Shown in pieces: positions 11,930 through 21,258 of a stretch of DNA of 64,000 bases. A program made the translations under genes and the position numbers. This DNA comes from Phycisphaerales bacterium (GTDB lineage: Bacteria; Planctomycetota; UBA1135; UBA2386): NCBI GenBank assembly GCA_020247305.1, contig JADCJE010000047.1, positions 106,516-170,515 of the forward strand. The letters are read 5' to 3'. Under the pieces are notes generated by a model that worked only from the letters and a program-made list of their open reading frames with translations, searched no databases and had not been told where the DNA came from. Each line of letters opens with the position of its first letter. Position 1 is the stretch's first letter.

Positions 11930-12631
11930 ATGGCCCGTATGGCCACGCACCCCCGTCGTCTTCTCGCCGCCATCCTCCTCGCCCTGCCGGCGTGCAGCAC
12001 GGCCGACTACACGGCCGACTTCGCCAACAACGAGAACCTGTACGTCGACGTGCCGTTCGCGACGCAATTGCCCGGCGACCGCGCCGTCTGCGTCACGCCG
12101 ACCACCGACGGCCGGACGCCCGTTCCGCTGCCCGTCAACGAGCGCGGCTTTCCGATCACGTACACCAACGACGAGTTCTGGGAACGTCCGGTGCCCGCGA
12201 TGCTCGGCGACGTGCTGCGCCGCCAGATCGAGAGCAGCGAACTGTTCGTCGAACTGTCTGACCAGCCGGCCGCCGACGCGATCGTGCTGAAGCCGACGCT
12301 CGTGACCTTCCTCGGCGGCAGCACGGAGGCGATCTCCGGTCGCCGCGCGTTCGCCGACGTCGCGCTGCGCCTGCAGGCGTTCGGTCCGCAGGGGCCTGAC
12401 GGCGCCCGGACGCTGCTGGTCGACCAGACGTTCGCCAGCAAGCAGGCGTCGCCGACCGACATCAACCCGCCGAGCCCCTACAAGCTGCTGTGCCGCGGCC
12501 TGCAGCAGGTGATGGCGCGCGCGCTGAGCACGCTCGACGGCAGCAACATCGCGCGCAGCAACGTGCCGGCGAACCCGGTCGTCGCGCCGCCGACGCCGGT
12601 CGCCGGCGTGCCGGCCGCGCCGGCGCGCTGA
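11930..12631 (+). CDS. hypothetical lipoprotein
   Basis: 233 residues (or 230 from a second in-frame ATG). A basic N-terminus, hydrophobic core and ALPAC lipobox predict a lipoprotein. The mature part has a mixed fold with a segment (VPAMLGDVLRRQIESSELF) that recalls transport-associated lipoproteins of the ABC or LptE style, where a helix is followed by a strand, but I cannot assign a family. The C-terminus is a Pro/Ala/Val-rich tail. It stands alone between the repeat protein and rlmI. Coding is likely from the composition and signal; function unknown. Confidence 0.7.
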   Translation: MARMATHPRRLLAAILLALPACSTADYTADFANNENLYVDVPFATQLPGDRAVCVTPTTDGRTPVPLPVNERGFPITYTNDEFWERPVPAMLGDVLRRQIESSELFVELSDQPAADAIVLKPTLVTFLGGSTEAISGRRAFADVALRLQAFGPQGPDGARTLLVDQTFASKQASPTDINPPSPYKLLCRGLQQVMARALSTLDGSNIARSNVPANPVVAPPTPVAGVPAAPAR

Positions 12632-12680
12632 TCGCGGCGCTTCCGCGGCGGGCGGACGGCGACTACCGTCTGTCGCCCCG

Positions 12681-13880
12681 ATGCCCGACCCGCTCCCCGT
12701 CGCGCTGCACGAAGTCCGGCTGACTCCGCGCGCCAGCGGCTTCGCCCGCCGCGGCCAGCCGTGGTTCTACGCCGACGACGTGCTCGCCGGCGCGCCGTCG
12801 CCGCCGCGCCTCGTGCGCGTGCGCGACGAGGACGGCCGCGATCTCGGACTCGGCATCACCGGCCCGAGCAAGCTGGCGCTGCGGCTGTGCGGCCCATGGC
12901 CCGGCGACGGCGTGCCCGACCGCGCGACGTTCTTCGCCGCGCGCCTTGGCGCCGCCATCGACGCGCGCGCCGGCAGCCTCGGTCCAGAGGACGGCGTGCG
13001 GCTCGTGCACGGCGAGGGCGATCTGCTGCCGGGTCTCGTCGTCGACCGCTACGGGCCGCTGCTCGTGCTGCAGGTCACGAGCGCCTGGGTCGAGACGGCG
13101 CTCGACGCGATCGTGCCGTGCCTCGTCGATCGCCTCGGCGCCGACTCGGTCGTCGCCCGCAACGACGTGCCGGCGCGGCGGCGCGAGGGCCTGCCCGAGG
13201 AAGTGCGCCTGCTGCACGGACGGCGCCTCGATCAGGTCGCGTTCCGCGAGCACGGCGTCGTGCACGACGTGCGCCCGTTCACCGGCCACAAGACCGGCTT
13301 CTACCTCGACCAGCGGCCGGCGCGCGCGCTCGTGCGGTCGCTGGCCAAGGGCCGCAGCGTGCTCGACCTGTTCTGCTACCAGGGCGGCTTCGCGCTCAAC
13401 GCGCTCGCCGGCGGGGCGTCGGCAGCCGTCGCCGTCGACCAGAGCGAAGCCGCGCTGGCGGCGGCGCGCGCGGGCGCCGAGCGCAACGGGCTCGCCGGCC
13501 TCACGACCGTCGCCGGCGACATCTTCGACCACCTGCGCGCGCTGCGCGAACGCGACGTGCGCTTCGACTTGATCGTGCTCGACCCGCCGGCGTTCGCCAA
13601 GTCGCGCCGCGAGGTCGAAGGCGCCGAGCGCGGCTACCGCGACCTCAACCGGCAGGCGCTGCGCCTGCTCGCCCCGAACGGCTTCCTCGTCACCTGCACC
13701 TGCAGCCACCACGTCGACGGCCCGCGCTTCGAGGAACTGCTGCGGCAGGCCGCCGCCGGGCTGCCCTTCCGCGTGGCGCTGCGGCAGCGGCTGGGCGCTG
13801 GCCCGGACCATCCGGTGTTGCTGCCGCATCCGGAGGGCGAGTACCTGAAGGTGGTGCTCCTGCAGCGCCTCGACCCATGA
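12681..13880 (+). CDS. rlmI: class I SAM-dependent rRNA methyltransferase, RlmI/RlmK family
   Basis: Cytosine-C5 methyltransferase of 23S rRNA in the RlmI family. 399 residues: an N-terminal PUA-like region (about 10-80), a central RNA-binding segment ([14 protein letters not shown], about 205), then the Rossmann domain with [15 protein letters not shown] (SAM loop), [12 protein letters not shown], and the catalytic DPPAFAKS with a downstream CTCSHH cysteine motif. It has no strong Shine-Dalgarno; TACCGT lies 11 bases before the ATG, suggesting a short leader. Its TGA overlaps the ATG of thiS (ATGA), so the thiamine genes are translationally coupled to it. The exact target cytosine is not provable here. 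Confidence 0.9.
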   Translation: MPDPLPVALHEVRLTPRASGFARRGQPWFYADDVLAGAPSPPRLVRVRDEDGRDLGLGITGPSKLALRLCGPWPGDGVPDRATFFAARLGAAIDARAGSLGPEDGVRLVHGEGDLLPGLVVDRYGPLLVLQVTSAWVETALDAIVPCLVDRLGADSVVARNDVPARRREGLPEEVRLLHGRRLDQVAFREHGVVHDVRPFTGHKTGFYLDQRPARALVRSLAKGRSVLDLFCYQGGFALNALAGGASAAVAVDQSEAALAAARAGAERNGLAGLTTVAGDIFDHLRALRERDVRFDLIVLDPPAFAKSRREVEGAERGYRDLNRQALRLLAPNGFLVTCTCSHHVDGPRFEELLRQAAAGLPFRVALRQRLGAGPDHPVLLPHPEGEYLKVVLLQRLDP

Positions 13881-14089
13881 CCCCTGACCTCGCCCTGACC
13901 GTCAACGGCGAACCGCGCACGATGCCGGCCGGCAGCACCGTCGCCGACCTCGTCGCCGCGCTCGGCTGCAAACCGACCCAGGTCGCCGTCGAGCGCAACC
14001 GGGAGATCGTGCGCCGCGCCGACCACGCCGCCGTGCAGCTCGCCGACGGCGATCGCATCGAGGTGGTGACGTTCTTCGGCGGCGGTTGA
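13877..14089 (+). CDS. thiS: sulfur carrier protein ThiS
   Basis: A 70-residue ubiquitin-fold sulfur carrier for thiazole synthesis, ending in the required Gly-Gly (FFGGG). It starts at the ATG overlapping the rlmI stop; [20 protein letters not shown] and [11 protein letters not shown] are typical ThiS sequence. The C-terminal glycine would be thiocarboxylated by ThiF and used by ThiG, the next gene. No TPP riboswitch is evident upstream of rlmI or between thiS and thiG. Confidence 0.93.
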   Translation: MTPDLALTVNGEPRTMPAGSTVADLVAALGCKPTQVAVERNREIVRRADHAAVQLADGDRIEVVTFFGGG

Positions 14090-14182
14090 CCGCGCGCGGC
14101 GTGCCGCGACGCGGTCCGGCCGTGCGCCCGGCGATCCGGCGTCCCCTTGTGGCCGGCCGCGCGGCGGCGCACGATCGCCGCC

Positions 14183-14971
14183 GTGACTCCCGCTGACGCG
14201 CCGCTGGTCCTCGGTCCGCACCGCTTCTCCTCGCGCCTGTTCCTCGGCACGGGCAAGTACCCGTCGATGGAGTCGATGGTGGAGGCGCTGGCGGTGTCGG
14301 GCACGCAGTGCGTCACCGTCGCCGTGCGCCGCCTGCAGACGGGCACGCCGGCGGGCAAGTCGCTGCTCGACTACCTGCCGCGCGACAAGTACGTGCTGCT
14401 GCCGAACACCGCCGGCTGCTTCGACGCCGACCACGCCGTGCGCACCGCGCGCCTCGGCCGCGAACTCGGCATGGGCGACCTCGTCAAGCTCGAGGTGCTC
14501 GGCGATCCGCAGACCCTGCTCCCCGACCCGATCGGCACGCTGGACGCGGCCAAGGTCCTGGTCAAGGAGGGCTTCGTCGTGCTGTGCTACACGAGCGACG
14601 ATCCGGTGCTGGCCAAGCGCCTGGAGGACGCCGGCGTGACCTCGGTGATGCCGGCCGGCGCGCCGATCGGCAGCGGCCAAGGCATCCTCAATCCGAACAA
14701 CATCCGCATCATCCTGGAGCGCGCGAAGGTGCCGGTGATCGTCGACGCCGGCGTCGGCACCGCCAGCGACGTCGCGATCGCGTTCGAACTCGGCGCCCAG
14801 GGCGTGCTGCTGAACACCGGCGTGGCGCTCGCCAACGATCCGGTGCGCATGGCGCGCGCGATGAAGGCCGCGGCCGAGGCCGGGCGCGACGCGTTCCTCG
14901 CCGGCCGCATCGGCAAGAAGCTGTACGCCAGCGCGTCGTCGCCGACGAGCGGCGTGATCGCCGGGGAGTGA
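14183..14971 (+). CDS. thiG: thiazole synthase ThiG
   Basis: Condenses deoxyxylulose-5-phosphate, ThiS thiocarboxylate and dehydroglycine to the thiazole phosphate of thiamine. A TIM barrel of 263 residues from a GTG at 14183; the track start 12 codons earlier is a TTG inside Arg-rich sequence and is less likely. Family sequence is clear: RLFLGTGKY at the start, the Schiff-base lysine region [20 protein letters not shown] and [11 protein letters not shown] phosphate-binding loops, and [12 protein letters not shown]. The gene follows thiS by 93 bases. Confidence 0.95.
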   Translation: MTPADAPLVLGPHRFSSRLFLGTGKYPSMESMVEALAVSGTQCVTVAVRRLQTGTPAGKSLLDYLPRDKYVLLPNTAGCFDADHAVRTARLGRELGMGDLVKLEVLGDPQTLLPDPIGTLDAAKVLVKEGFVVLCYTSDDPVLAKRLEDAGVTSVMPAGAPIGSGQGILNPNNIRIILERAKVPVIVDAGVGTASDVAIAFELGAQGVLLNTGVALANDPVRMARAMKAAAEAGRDAFLAGRIGKKLYASASSPTSGVIAGE

Positions 14972-14974
14972 CCG

Positions 14975-15667
14975 GTGCCCGCGCCGGGGCTGCTCGCCGT
15001 CCGCTTCCTGTGCGGACTGTTCGCGCTCGCGGTCGGCGCCCCGTTGGTCCAGGACCTGCTGCAGCGGCGCGCGTTGTTCGCCGCCGACGCCGCCGGGCGC
15101 ATCGAAGCGAGCATGGTCGCGTGGGTGATCGCCTGCGCCGGCGTGGCGGCGTTCGCCCGCTGGCAGCCGCCGGGACTGCCGCTGCGGCCGCTGCGTTTGC
15201 TGCCGACGCTCGGCGTCTACTCGGCGCTGGCGCTGCCGTGGTGGGGTCTGTTCGTCGCCTACGTGCGGACCCTTGCCGCCACGGGCGCGCCGGCGGCGGC
15301 GCAACCGCAGTTGCGCTACCTCGCCGACGCCGACTTCGCCCGGCCGATGACCTGGCTGTTCGTGCTCGGCACGGTGGTCGCCGCCCCGGTCGCCGAGGAA
15401 CTCGTGTTCCGCGGCTTCCTGCAGCCGGCGCTGCGTCCGCGCCTGGGCGCGAAGGGGGCGATCGCGGCGACCGCGCTCGCCTTCGGCCTCGTGCATCCGC
15501 CGCCGCTCGCGCTGCCCGCCGCGTTGCTCGGCGCCGGCTTCGGCTGGCTGGCGATGCGCTCCGGCAGCCTGCTGCCGGCGATCCTCGCGCACGCGGTCCA
15601 CAACGGCGCGACCATCGCGCTCGCCATCGCGTGGCCGGCGACGCTCGACTATCTGTATCCGCGATGA
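14975..15667 (+). CDS. CPBP family intramembrane metalloprotease
   Basis: 230-residue membrane protein with about six hydrophobic segments and the CAAX-protease/bacteriocin-processing motifs: EELVFRGFLQP (EExxxR, about residue 141), GLVHPPP (the FxxxH equivalent) and ILAHAVHNG (HxxxN/B). It starts at a GTG three bases after thiG and overlaps the next gene by ATGA. Related enzymes cleave or bind membrane-embedded substrates; the substrate here is unknown. Cotranscription with thiamine genes need not mean shared function. Confidence 0.87.
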   Translation: MPAPGLLAVRFLCGLFALAVGAPLVQDLLQRRALFAADAAGRIEASMVAWVIACAGVAAFARWQPPGLPLRPLRLLPTLGVYSALALPWWGLFVAYVRTLAATGAPAAAQPQLRYLADADFARPMTWLFVLGTVVAAPVAEELVFRGFLQPALRPRLGAKGAIAATALAFGLVHPPPLALPAALLGAGFGWLAMRSGSLLPAILAHAVHNGATIALAIAWPATLDYLYPR

Positions 15668-16206
15668 TCCCCGAGATGCGCGAGTTCACCGTCCACCCGG
15701 ACATGGTCGGACGCCTGAAGCGGCGCGGCGCGGCGATGGTCGCCGACAACGCGGTCGTCGTCGGCGACGTGCGCCTGGGCCGCGACGTCGGCATCTGGTT
15801 CGGCGTGACGATCCGCGGCGACGACAGCTGGATCGAGATCGGCGACGAGACCAACGTGCAGGACAACACCTGCGTGCACGTCGACGTCGGTTGCCCGCTG
15901 CGCATCGGCCGCGGCGTCACGATCGGCCACGGGGCGCTGGTGCACGGCGTCGAGATCGGCGACTACGCGCTGATCGGCATGGGCAGCATCGTGCTGGCGG
16001 GGGCGCGCATCGGCGCGCATTCGCTGATCGGCGCCGGCGCGCTGATCAAGGAGAACGCCGTCGTCCCGCCGCGCTCGGTCGTGCTCGGCATGCCCGGCAA
16101 GGTCGTGCGGCAGGTCACCGACGAGGAGGTCGAGGGCTTGCATTGGCGCGCCCGGCACTACGTGCAACGGGCGCGAACCTACCTGCGACCCGACGACCTC
16201 GGCTGA
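15664..16206 (+). CDS. gamma carbonic anhydrase family protein (left-handed beta-helix)
   Basis: 180 residues dominated by hexapeptide repeats (IGDETN, IGRGVT, IGDYAL, IGAHSL). Candidate zinc histidines lie in TCVHVDVG and in IGHGALVHG, matching the spacing of the gamma-carbonic anhydrase/YrdA group. The start ATG overlaps the CPBP stop (ATGA). Enzymatic CO2 hydration is possible, but many family members are uncharacterised acyltransferase-like proteins, so activity is inferred. Confidence 0.9.
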   Translation: MIPEMREFTVHPDMVGRLKRRGAAMVADNAVVVGDVRLGRDVGIWFGVTIRGDDSWIEIGDETNVQDNTCVHVDVGCPLRIGRGVTIGHGALVHGVEIGDYALIGMGSIVLAGARIGAHSLIGAGALIKENAVVPPRSVVLGMPGKVVRQVTDEEVEGLHWRARHYVQRARTYLRPDDLG

Positions 16207-16388
16207 GGCCGGTTGAGCGGGCAGCGTCCGGTCTTGTCGTGGATCGGCCGATGGCATCGTCCAAAGCCGCACCGCCGCGGCTTGCGGCCGGCGGGCACCT
16301 GGGCGCTTCACCGCTTGGCACGCCATGCGCGTGCTACGCTTGCACAGCCATCGCTGCGCCGTTTCGCGGTCGCCATCCCCCGATCGAA

Positions 16389-18611
16389 ATGACCTCTCCC
16401 TTCCGCAACGTCTGCCATCTCGCCGCAACCGCCGCTGCCCTCGTCGCCTGCGCGCGCCACAGCGGCACGGCGCCGACGGCGCTCGTCGGCGATCAGCCCA
16501 TCTTCGAGACGCGCACCGAGATCGCCACGGGCAGCGGCATCCATGCCGACTACCTCGTCGCCGACTTCAACGGCGACTCGCGGCTCGACATCGCGGCGTG
16601 CAGCCTGTCCGGCGAACTGCGCGTGCTCCTCGGCAATGGCGCGGCGTTCCCGGCCGGCCAGTCCAACCAGCTCGGCGGCGTGCCGGTGTGGATGACGGGC
16701 GGCGACTTCGACGGCGACGCCGACATCGACCTCGTCGTCGTGCGCAGCGCGGCCAACGTCACCGAGCTGTGGCGCAACGACGGCCAGGGCACGTTCGCGC
16801 TGAGCGCCGCGGCGCCGGTGGGCGCCGGGGCGCTCGCCGTCGTCGCGGGCGACTGCGATGCCGACGGCAAGCTCGACGTCGCGGTCTCGCGGCCGGGAGC
16901 GCCCGAGGTCATGTACTGCCGCGGCGACGGCGCCGGCGGATTTCTCGGCCTGCTGCCGCTGGCGCTGCCGGCTCCTGCCGGCGGCCAGGCCTTCCATCTC
17001 GCTGTCGGCGACGCGAACCGCGACGGCCTCGTCGACCTCGTCGTCAGCGATCCGGTGCTGTCGCGGCTCGTCGTCTACTCGGGCGCCACGCAGGGCGCGT
17101 TCGGCGAAATCGTCGACCAGTTCCCGGTTCCTGGCGCCGCGGGCGCCTGCGCCTTCGGCGATCTGAGCGGCGACGGCCTGCCCGACCTCGTCGTGTCGGC
17201 CTTCGACGCGAATCGTTACGTCGTCATCACCTCGCTCGTTGCGCCGCCGAGCCTCGGCGGCTCGGCGGTGCAGGCCTTCGACGTGCCGGTCGCCGGCAAG
17301 CCCTCGCTCGCGACCATCGCCGACGTCACCGGTGACGGTCGTCCGGACCTCGTCGGGTGCCTCGCCTTCCAGGCCTCGATGTGCATCGCGCCGCAGTTGC
17401 CGGGCGGCGGCGTCGGCCCGCAGTTCCAGCTCGACACCAGCGGCATGCCGCTGCGCCCGTTCGTCGGCGACCTCGACGGCACGGGCCGCACCGCGCTGTT
17501 TGCGCTGTCCGGCGGCGGCGATCGCATCAACCTCTGGCGCTCGCGCACGGACGCCCAGCTCGCCGGCGCACGCAACCACGCCAGCGGCCTCGGCGGCTCG
17601 TACTGGATCGAGGGCGGCGACCTCGACGGGGACGGCGACTTCGAATTGCTCGTCGGCAACGACGGCGACGCGCAGTTGTCGGTGCTCGGCAAGGACGCCG
17701 CCGGCGCGATGGTCGTCGAGGGCTCGATCGCCGTCGGCTCCGGCGTCAAGCAGATCGAAGCCGTCGACCTCGACGGCGATGGCCGCCTCGACCTCGTCTG
17801 CGCCGTGACCGGCGGCGTGCGCCTGCTGCGCAACGACTCGACGACCGCCGCCTACGCGTTCACGCTCGTCGGCGGCGAACTGCCCGAAGTCAGCACCGGC
17901 GAGTACCCGTTCGGCATCGAGGTCGCGGACGTCGACGGCGTGCCCGGTCTCGACGTCGTCGCGACCGACTTCGCCGGCGGCAACATCCACCTCCTGCCCG
18001 GCACGGGCACGCCGTTCGTGTTCGGTCCCAAGCAGACGCTCGCCATCGGCGGCGCGCCGGTCGACGTGGTCGCGCGCGACTTCGACGGCGACGGCGTCCT
18101 CGACCTCGCGGTTTCGCGCAACGCGACCGCCAGCATCCTGGTCCTGCGCCGCGAAGCCGGCGGCTGGCAGCAATTGTTCGACGTCGCCGTCGGCCAGGCC
18201 CCGAACTACCTCGTCAGCGCCGACTTCAACCGCGACAACCGCGCCGACCTCGTCGTCAGCAACGCCAACAGCAACGCCGTGTCGGTGCTGTTCGGTTCCG
18301 CCAACGGCTTCACGCGCCAGGACTACGCCGCCGGCAGCGCGCCGACGGCGTTGCTCGCGCGCGACCTGACCCAGGACGGCAATCCGGACATCCTGGTCGC
18401 CTCGCTGCAGAGCGGCGACTTCCGCGTCATGGTGGGCGACGGCGCCGGCGGGTTCCCGCTGCTGCCGACGTTTCCCGGCACGCTCGGCGCCTCCGACGCG
18501 GTGCTGCAGGACATGGACGGCGACGGCAAGCCGGAGCTGTTCCTGGCCAGCCTCGTGACCAATCGCGTGTCGCTGGTGCAGAACATCTCGGTGCCGTTCA
18601 GCGGCAATTGA
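16389..18611 (+). CDS. FG-GAP/VCBS repeat lipoprotein
   Basis: 740 residues from the ATG at 16389; the upstream ORF extension is a shadow of the previous gene. The signal peptide ends ALVACAR with a lipobox cysteine. The remainder is about a dozen FG-GAP/VCBS repeats with calcium-loop-like D-x-N/D-G-D-x-x-x-D motifs (DFNGDSRLDI, DFDGDADIDL, DLDGDGDFEL, DFDGDGVLDL), predicting an integrin-like beta-propeller on the cell surface. A TACGCT hexamer at 16335 may be the -10 of its promoter. Function is probably binding or structural; no enzyme motif is seen. Confidence 0.88.
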   Translation: MTSPFRNVCHLAATAAALVACARHSGTAPTALVGDQPIFETRTEIATGSGIHADYLVADFNGDSRLDIAACSLSGELRVLLGNGAAFPAGQSNQLGGVPVWMTGGDFDGDADIDLVVVRSAANVTELWRNDGQGTFALSAAAPVGAGALAVVAGDCDADGKLDVAVSRPGAPEVMYCRGDGAGGFLGLLPLALPAPAGGQAFHLAVGDANRDGLVDLVVSDPVLSRLVVYSGATQGAFGEIVDQFPVPGAAGACAFGDLSGDGLPDLVVSAFDANRYVVITSLVAPPSLGGSAVQAFDVPVAGKPSLATIADVTGDGRPDLVGCLAFQASMCIAPQLPGGGVGPQFQLDTSGMPLRPFVGDLDGTGRTALFALSGGGDRINLWRSRTDAQLAGARNHASGLGGSYWIEGGDLDGDGDFELLVGNDGDAQLSVLGKDAAGAMVVEGSIAVGSGVKQIEAVDLDGDGRLDLVCAVTGGVRLLRNDSTTAAYAFTLVGGELPEVSTGEYPFGIEVADVDGVPGLDVVATDFAGGNIHLLPGTGTPFVFGPKQTLAIGGAPVDVVARDFDGDGVLDLAVSRNATASILVLRREAGGWQQLFDVAVGQAPNYLVSADFNRDNRADLVVSNANSNAVSVLFGSANGFTRQDYAAGSAPTALLARDLTQDGNPDILVASLQSGDFRVMVGDGAGGFPLLPTFPGTLGASDAVLQDMDGDGKPELFLASLVTNRVSLVQNISVPFSGN

Positions 18612-18634
18612 TCCGAACCAACCCGGAGCCCCGC

Positions 18635-19585
18635 GTGAGCGACGACTTGATGGGGGTGATCCTTGCCGCCGGCAAGGGCACCCGGATGCGCCCGTTCTCC
18701 GAGCACTGGCCCAAGCCGGTGCTGCCCGTGCTGGGCAAGCCGCTGATGGCCTACCAGCTGGAGATGATGGCGGCGATGGGCATCCGCAAGGTGGTCGTCG
18801 TCATCGGCCACCTCGGGCACGAGGTCGTGCGCGCGCTCGGCGACGGCAGCCGGTGGGGCGTGTCGATCCAGTACGTCGAGCAGGAGGAGATGCTCGGCAT
18901 CGCGCACGCGGTGTCGCGCCTGGAGAGCCACGTCGACCGGCCGTTCTTCCTGTTTCTCGGCGACATCTTCTTCGTCACCGAGAACCTGCGGCACATGCTC
19001 GACCGCTTCCGCGCCGGCAACCTCGGCGGCGTGCTGGCGTGCAAGCGCGAGCCGAACCTCGAGGCGATCAAGCGCAACTTCGTCGTGCACACCGACGGCG
19101 CCGGCGTCGTCCACCGCGTGGTCGAGAAGCCGCGCTTCCCGCGCACCGACCTCAAGGGCTGCGGCATCTACCTCTTCGACCAGTCGTTCTTCGACGCCGT
19201 GCGCCGCACGCCGCGCACCGCGATGCGCAACGAGTACGAGATCACGGACTCGATCCAGATCTTCCTCGACGACGGCTACAAGGTCGAAGCGGCCGAGGTC
19301 GTCAAGGCCGACATGAACGTCAGCTACCCGGCCGACCTGCTGGACCTCAACCTGCTGCTCCTGCAGCAGAGCGGCAATGCGGACTGGCTCGCGCCCGACG
19401 TGAAGCTCGGCAAGGGCAGCGCGCTTGCGCGCAGCGTCGCGATGGCCGGCGCCGAGGTCGGCGACGGCTGCGTGCTGACGGAGTGTCTGCTGTTCCCCGG
19501 CGCGAAGGTCCCCGCCGGGCGCGTCCGTCGCCGCTCCATCTTCACGGCCGACGCCGAGATCCGCTGCGCGCCCGACGACGCCTGA
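18635..19585 (+). CDS. sugar nucleotidyltransferase family protein
   Basis: 316 residues from GTG 18635. The nucleotidyltransferase signature is LAAGKGTRMRPFSEHWPKP with the following LPVLGKPLM. Further matches are the VVIGHLGHEV strand, a GDIFFVTEN metal-binding region and VEKPRFP, as in glucose-1-phosphate thymidylyl/uridylyltransferases and GlmU-type N-domains. The C-terminus ends with a short left-handed-helix-like stretch (VGDGCVLTECLLFPG). It makes an NDP-sugar, but nucleotide and sugar cannot be chosen from sequence by eye. It follows the FG-GAP gene by 23 bases. Confidence 0.87.
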   Translation: MSDDLMGVILAAGKGTRMRPFSEHWPKPVLPVLGKPLMAYQLEMMAAMGIRKVVVVIGHLGHEVVRALGDGSRWGVSIQYVEQEEMLGIAHAVSRLESHVDRPFFLFLGDIFFVTENLRHMLDRFRAGNLGGVLACKREPNLEAIKRNFVVHTDGAGVVHRVVEKPRFPRTDLKGCGIYLFDQSFFDAVRRTPRTAMRNEYEITDSIQIFLDDGYKVEAAEVVKADMNVSYPADLLDLNLLLLQQSGNADWLAPDVKLGKGSALARSVAMAGAEVGDGCVLTECLLFPGAKVPAGRVRRRSIFTADAEIRCAPDDA

Positions 19586-19599
19586 GTATCGTCCGCGGC

Positions 19600-21246
19600 A
19601 TGCTCGCCGCGTTCCGTGTCGTCGCCTTAGCCGTCTGCGCAGCAGCCGCCACCGGCCAGCAGGAGCCGCCGCCCACCGGCGCCGTGGTCGTGCGGGGCGT
19701 GACCGTGCACACCGGCACGGACGACCCGTGGCGCGGCAACCTGGAGGCCCGCCACGGCCGGTTCGAGCTCACTGGCTCGGTGCATCCGGCGCACCATCGC
19801 GCCGCCGAGTTCGACCTGCCTGGAGCGTTCGTGGTTCCGGGTCTGATCGACGCCCACGGCCATCTGCTCGGGCTCGGCGGACTGCTCGAAGAGGTGGATC
19901 TCGTCGGCACCACCTCCTACCAGCAAGTCGTCGCCCGCGCGGTTGCCAAGGCCAACACGCTGCCCAAGGGCAGTTGGGTCATCGGCCGCGGCTGGGACCA
20001 GAACGACTGGTCGACCAAGGCGATGCCGTCGCACCAGGAACTCTCCGCGGCCATCCCGGACCATCCGGTCTGGCTGACGCGCATCGATGGCCACGCCGGG
20101 CTCGCCAACCGCTTGGCGCTGCAGCTCGGCGGCCTCGGCAAGGACAGCGTCGCCGGCGAAGGCGGCGAGATCCTGCGCGACGAAGCCGGTGAGCCCACCG
20201 GCGTGCTGGTCGACGACGCGATGGCGGCGATCAAGCTGCCGGCGCTGTCGCCGGAGCAGATCCGCCAACGGTTGTTGGCCGCCCAGCGCGAATGCCTGCG
20301 GCACGGCCTCACCTGTGTCCACGACGCCGGCGTCGATCGCGCCACGCTCGACGCGATGGTGGCCCTGCACACGGAGGGCAAGTGGCTGCTGCGCACCTAC
20401 GTGCTGCTCGCGCCGAGCGAACGCGAGCTGATCGCGCGCGGCCCGTGGCAGACTGCCGACGCCCGCATCGTCGTGCGCGCGGTGAAGCTCTACGCCGACG
20501 GCGCGCTCGGTTCGCGCGGCGCGTCCCTGCTGGAGCCGTATGCCGACATGCCTGGCAAGCGCGGACTGGTCAGCATGCCGAAGGGCGCGCTGCTGGAGGT
20601 CGCCCAACGCTGCGCCGACAGCGGCATGCAGCTTTGCACGCACGCGATCGGCGACGCCGCCAACAGGACCGTGCTCGATGCGTATGCGGCGGTGAAGATC
20701 GAAGGCGGCATCGCGCCTCTGCGTTTCCGCATCGAACACGCCCAGGTGATCGCCGAAGACGACTTCGCCCGCTTCGCCGCGCTCGGGGTGCTGCCGTCCA
20801 TGCAGCCGACGCACCTGACCTCCGACATGCCGTGGGCGGCCGAGCGGCTCGGGCCCGAGCGTGTGTTGCGCGCCTTTGCCTGGCGGCGCTTCCATGCCAT
20901 CGGTGTCACGGTGCCGTTCGGCAGCGACTTCCCGGTCGAATCCGTCGATCCGAGGAAGGGGCTGTTCGCCGCCGTCACCACGCGGGGCGAACGCGGCGGT
21001 CCGCCCGAGGGCTACCGACCCGACCAGAAGCTGTCCCGCGAGCAGGCGATCCGTGGCTTCACGCTGCACGCGGCCCATGCGATGTTCGCCGAACGCCACC
21101 TCGGCACGATCGCGCTCGGCAAACGCGCCGACTTCACCGTGTTCGACCGCGACCTGCTCACTTGCGCCGAGGACGACCTGCTGCGCGCCAAGGTGCTGCT
21201 GACGGTGGTCGGCGGGCAGGTGGCCTACGACGGCCGCGACCGCTAG
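19600..21246 (+). CDS. secreted amidohydrolase (YtcJ-like)
   Basis: 548 residues with a signal peptide ending AAAATGQQ, so exported. Metal-dependent amidohydrolase of the YtcJ/cytosine-deaminase-like type: VPGLIDAHGHLLG (HxH metal site), VKLYADGALGSRGA (candidate carbamylated lysine), CTHAIGDAAN, FRIEHAQVI and PFGSDFPVESVDP (metal aspartate). Substrates of this group vary (N-acyl compounds, formamides). TATCGT seven bases before the ATG suggests its own short-leader promoter despite the close upstream gene. larE follows 12 bases later. Confidence 0.87.
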   Translation: MLAAFRVVALAVCAAAATGQQEPPPTGAVVVRGVTVHTGTDDPWRGNLEARHGRFELTGSVHPAHHRAAEFDLPGAFVVPGLIDAHGHLLGLGGLLEEVDLVGTTSYQQVVARAVAKANTLPKGSWVIGRGWDQNDWSTKAMPSHQELSAAIPDHPVWLTRIDGHAGLANRLALQLGGLGKDSVAGEGGEILRDEAGEPTGVLVDDAMAAIKLPALSPEQIRQRLLAAQRECLRHGLTCVHDAGVDRATLDAMVALHTEGKWLLRTYVLLAPSERELIARGPWQTADARIVVRAVKLYADGALGSRGASLLEPYADMPGKRGLVSMPKGALLEVAQRCADSGMQLCTHAIGDAANRTVLDAYAAVKIEGGIAPLRFRIEHAQVIAEDDFARFAALGVLPSMQPTHLTSDMPWAAERLGPERVLRAFAWRRFHAIGVTVPFGSDFPVESVDPRKGLFAAVTTRGERGGPPEGYRPDQKLSREQAIRGFTLHAAHAMFAERHLGTIALGKRADFTVFDRDLLTCAEDDLLRAKVLLTVVGGQVAYDGRDR

Positions 21247-21258
21247 AAGGACCGTGCG

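Noticed and set aside
13881-14182. TPP riboswitch controlling thiS/thiG
   Set aside because: No CUGAGA core or matching helices are seen before rlmI, thiS or thiG.
16315-16330. Sigma-54 promoter (TTGGCACG with GG-N10-GC) before the FG-GAP gene
   Set aside because: The -24 half matches well but the -12 half reads GCGC rather than TTGC, and one such match is expected by chance in GC-rich DNA.
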